Both the position numbers and the translations under genes were made by a program. The notes beneath the pieces are model-generated. The model had not been told where the DNA came from and made no database searches. It was given only the letters and a program-made list of their open reading frames with translations. Shown here piece after piece: positions 63,008 through 64,000 of a stretch of DNA of 64,000 bases (the first letter of the stretch is position 1; each line of letters opens with the position of its first letter). The DNA is taken from NCBI GenBank assembly GCA_023954375.1, contig JAMLIC010000042.1, positions 1-64,000 of the forward strand. Direction: 5' to 3'. The stretch is from Planctomycetota bacterium (GTDB lineage Bacteria > Planctomycetota > J058).

Positions 63008-64000
63008 ATGCCCGTCCCGGTCCCCGATCGCGCCGACCGGCGATGCGACGTCCTCGTCGTCGGCGCGGGGGCCGCCGGCCTCATGGCGGCGCTGGCCGCC
63101 CGCGGCGCCGTGGCGCCCGACGGCGGCCGGCGCGAGGTCGGCCCGGGCGCGCCGGACGTCGTCCTCCTCAACAACGAGCGGCGCCTGGGCCTCAAGCTCC
63201 TCGTCTCGGGCGGAGGCCGCTGCAACCTGACCCACGCCCGCGTGGACGAGGGTGACTACCAGACCGGGGCGCCGCACGTCCTGCGCGGGCTCCTGCGCGC
63301 GTTCCCGGTCGCCAGCGCGCGGGCGTTCTTCGAGCGGCGCGGCTGCCCGCTCTACGAGGAGCCGCTCGGCAAGGTCTTCCCCACGAGCGACGACGCGCGG
63401 CAGGTGCTCGCCGTCCTCCTCGAGGCGGTGGAGCGGGCGGGCGCGCCGCTCGTCGCCCCCGCCGAGGTGGTGGACCTCGCGCCGCCCGGCGGCCCCGACG
63501 ACGACCGCTGGCGGGCCGCGCTCGCCGACGGGAGCGCATGGCGCGCTCGCCGCGTCGTCCTCGCCACCGGCGGCCTGAGCCTCCCCCGGACGGGGTCGCG
63601 CGGCTTCGGCCTCGACGCGCTCGCCCGGCTCGGCCACACGGTCGAGGCGCCCGCGCCGGCGCTCACACCGCTGCTCCTCGGGGACGACGGCCCGCTCCAC
63701 GGTCTGGCCGGGCTCACGGCGCCCCTCGTCCTCACCCTCGCGCCGCGGGCGGCCTCCCCCGAGCAGCTGGCCGGCGCCCGCTTCCGCCCCCTGGCCCGCT
63801 CCGCGGGCAGCCTCCTCGTGACGCACAGGGGGGCCAGCGGCCCGGCGGCGCTGGACGTGAGCGGCCCGTGCGCGCGGGCCCTCGCCCGCGGCGAGGACGT
63901 CGTCCTGAGGGCCGACGCCTGGAGCCTGCACCAGCCGGACGGGCCCTGGGCCCCGTTCCTCGGCCTCCCCAAGCCCCCCGGCGCCTGCCTGCCGGGCGAC
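63008..64000 (+). CDS. BaiN/HI0933-family FAD-dependent oxidoreductase (partial, runs off the window)
   Basis: 331 codons from ATG 63008 are open to the window end; about 80-100 residues should be missing. The N-terminal dinucleotide-binding motif is VLVVGAGAAGLMAA, followed by the family hallmark GLKLLVSGGGRCNLTHARV. VVLATGGLSLPRTGSRGFG and LLVTHRGASGPAALDVSG continue the pattern. Members are flavoproteins of uncertain substrate; relatives reduce bile-acid intermediates. No neighbour points to a substrate here. Confidence 0.9.
   Translation, partial: MPVPVPDRADRRCDVLVVGAGAAGLMAALAARGAVAPDGGRREVGPGAPDVVLLNNERRLGLKLLVSGGGRCNLTHARVDEGDYQTGAPHVLRGLLRAFPVASARAFFERRGCPLYEEPLGKVFPTSDDARQVLAVLLEAVERAGAPLVAPAEVVDLAPPGGPDDDRWRAALADGSAWRARRVVLATGGLSLPRTGSRGFGLDALARLGHTVEAPAPALTPLLLGDDGPLHGLAGLTAPLVLTLAPRAASPEQLAGARFRPLARSAGSLLVTHRGASGPAALDVSGPCARALARGEDVVLRADAWSLHQPDGPWAPFLGLPKPPGACLPGD

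Overview
The window is very GC-rich (roughly three quarters G+C by eye), gene-dense bacterial chromosome with no rRNA, tRNA, CRISPR array or insertion sequence that I could recognise. The gene content suggests a high-GC planctomycete: two Ser/Thr kinases with a DWG instead of a DFG loop (one carries twelve TPRs), a DUF1570 metalloprotease, a TIGR03790-like protein, two ECF sigma/anti-sigma pairs and several large secreted proteins of unknown role. A myxobacterial or related lineage cannot be excluded without a phylogeny.

Layout. 0-5 kb: a B12-dependent acyl-CoA mutase large subunit whose two key residues look isobutyryl-CoA-type, a Rieske plus cytochrome b/di-heme c operon, and an FHA protein. 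5-17 kb: a thermonuclease, a DHH phosphoesterase operon, a DUF1570 protease, a hybrid histidine kinase, a tandem pair of secreted phospholipase-D-like proteins, RsmE and a GNAT acetyltransferase. 17-28 kb: mostly secreted proteins, among them an alpha-2-macroglobulin-like thioester protein that ends in an apparent SBP5 solute-binding-like module, a propeller protein with a helical C-terminal half, a CxxCH protein, and a TIGR03790-like gene with a frameshift. 28-33 kb: an ECF sigma/anti-sigma/membrane-protein operon, a YkgJ-type protein and a PilZ protein. 33-41 kb: a TPR kinase, a FAAL-ACP-PlsC fusion and a WecA-like fusion. 41-51 kb: a second sigma/anti-sigma pair, a secreted PDZ protein, the second kinase, an RND/MMPL exporter and a membrane protein, apparently one transcription unit. 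51-58 kb: a diguanylate cyclase, then the conserved prkA-yeaH-spoVR operon, in which spoVR is interrupted by a 399-residue intein. 58-64 kb: a small acyl-activation cluster (ACP, acyl-AMP ligase, broken NUDIX gene), a split response regulator/LuxR pair and the start of a BaiN/HI0933-type flavoprotein.

The most striking signals are: (1) the SpoVR intein, with LAGLIDADG-like and HTH-like segments, beside a 60-bp stretch of N-extein code that is only 45% G+C and looks like a homing co-conversion tract; (2) the thioester/SBP5-like fusion; (3) a perfect 34-bp inverted repeat made of (GGGCAC)5 arms between the FAAL and WecA-like genes; (4) two families of palindromic intergenic repeats; and (5) three genes with apparent frameshifts, which are either assembly indels or gene decay.
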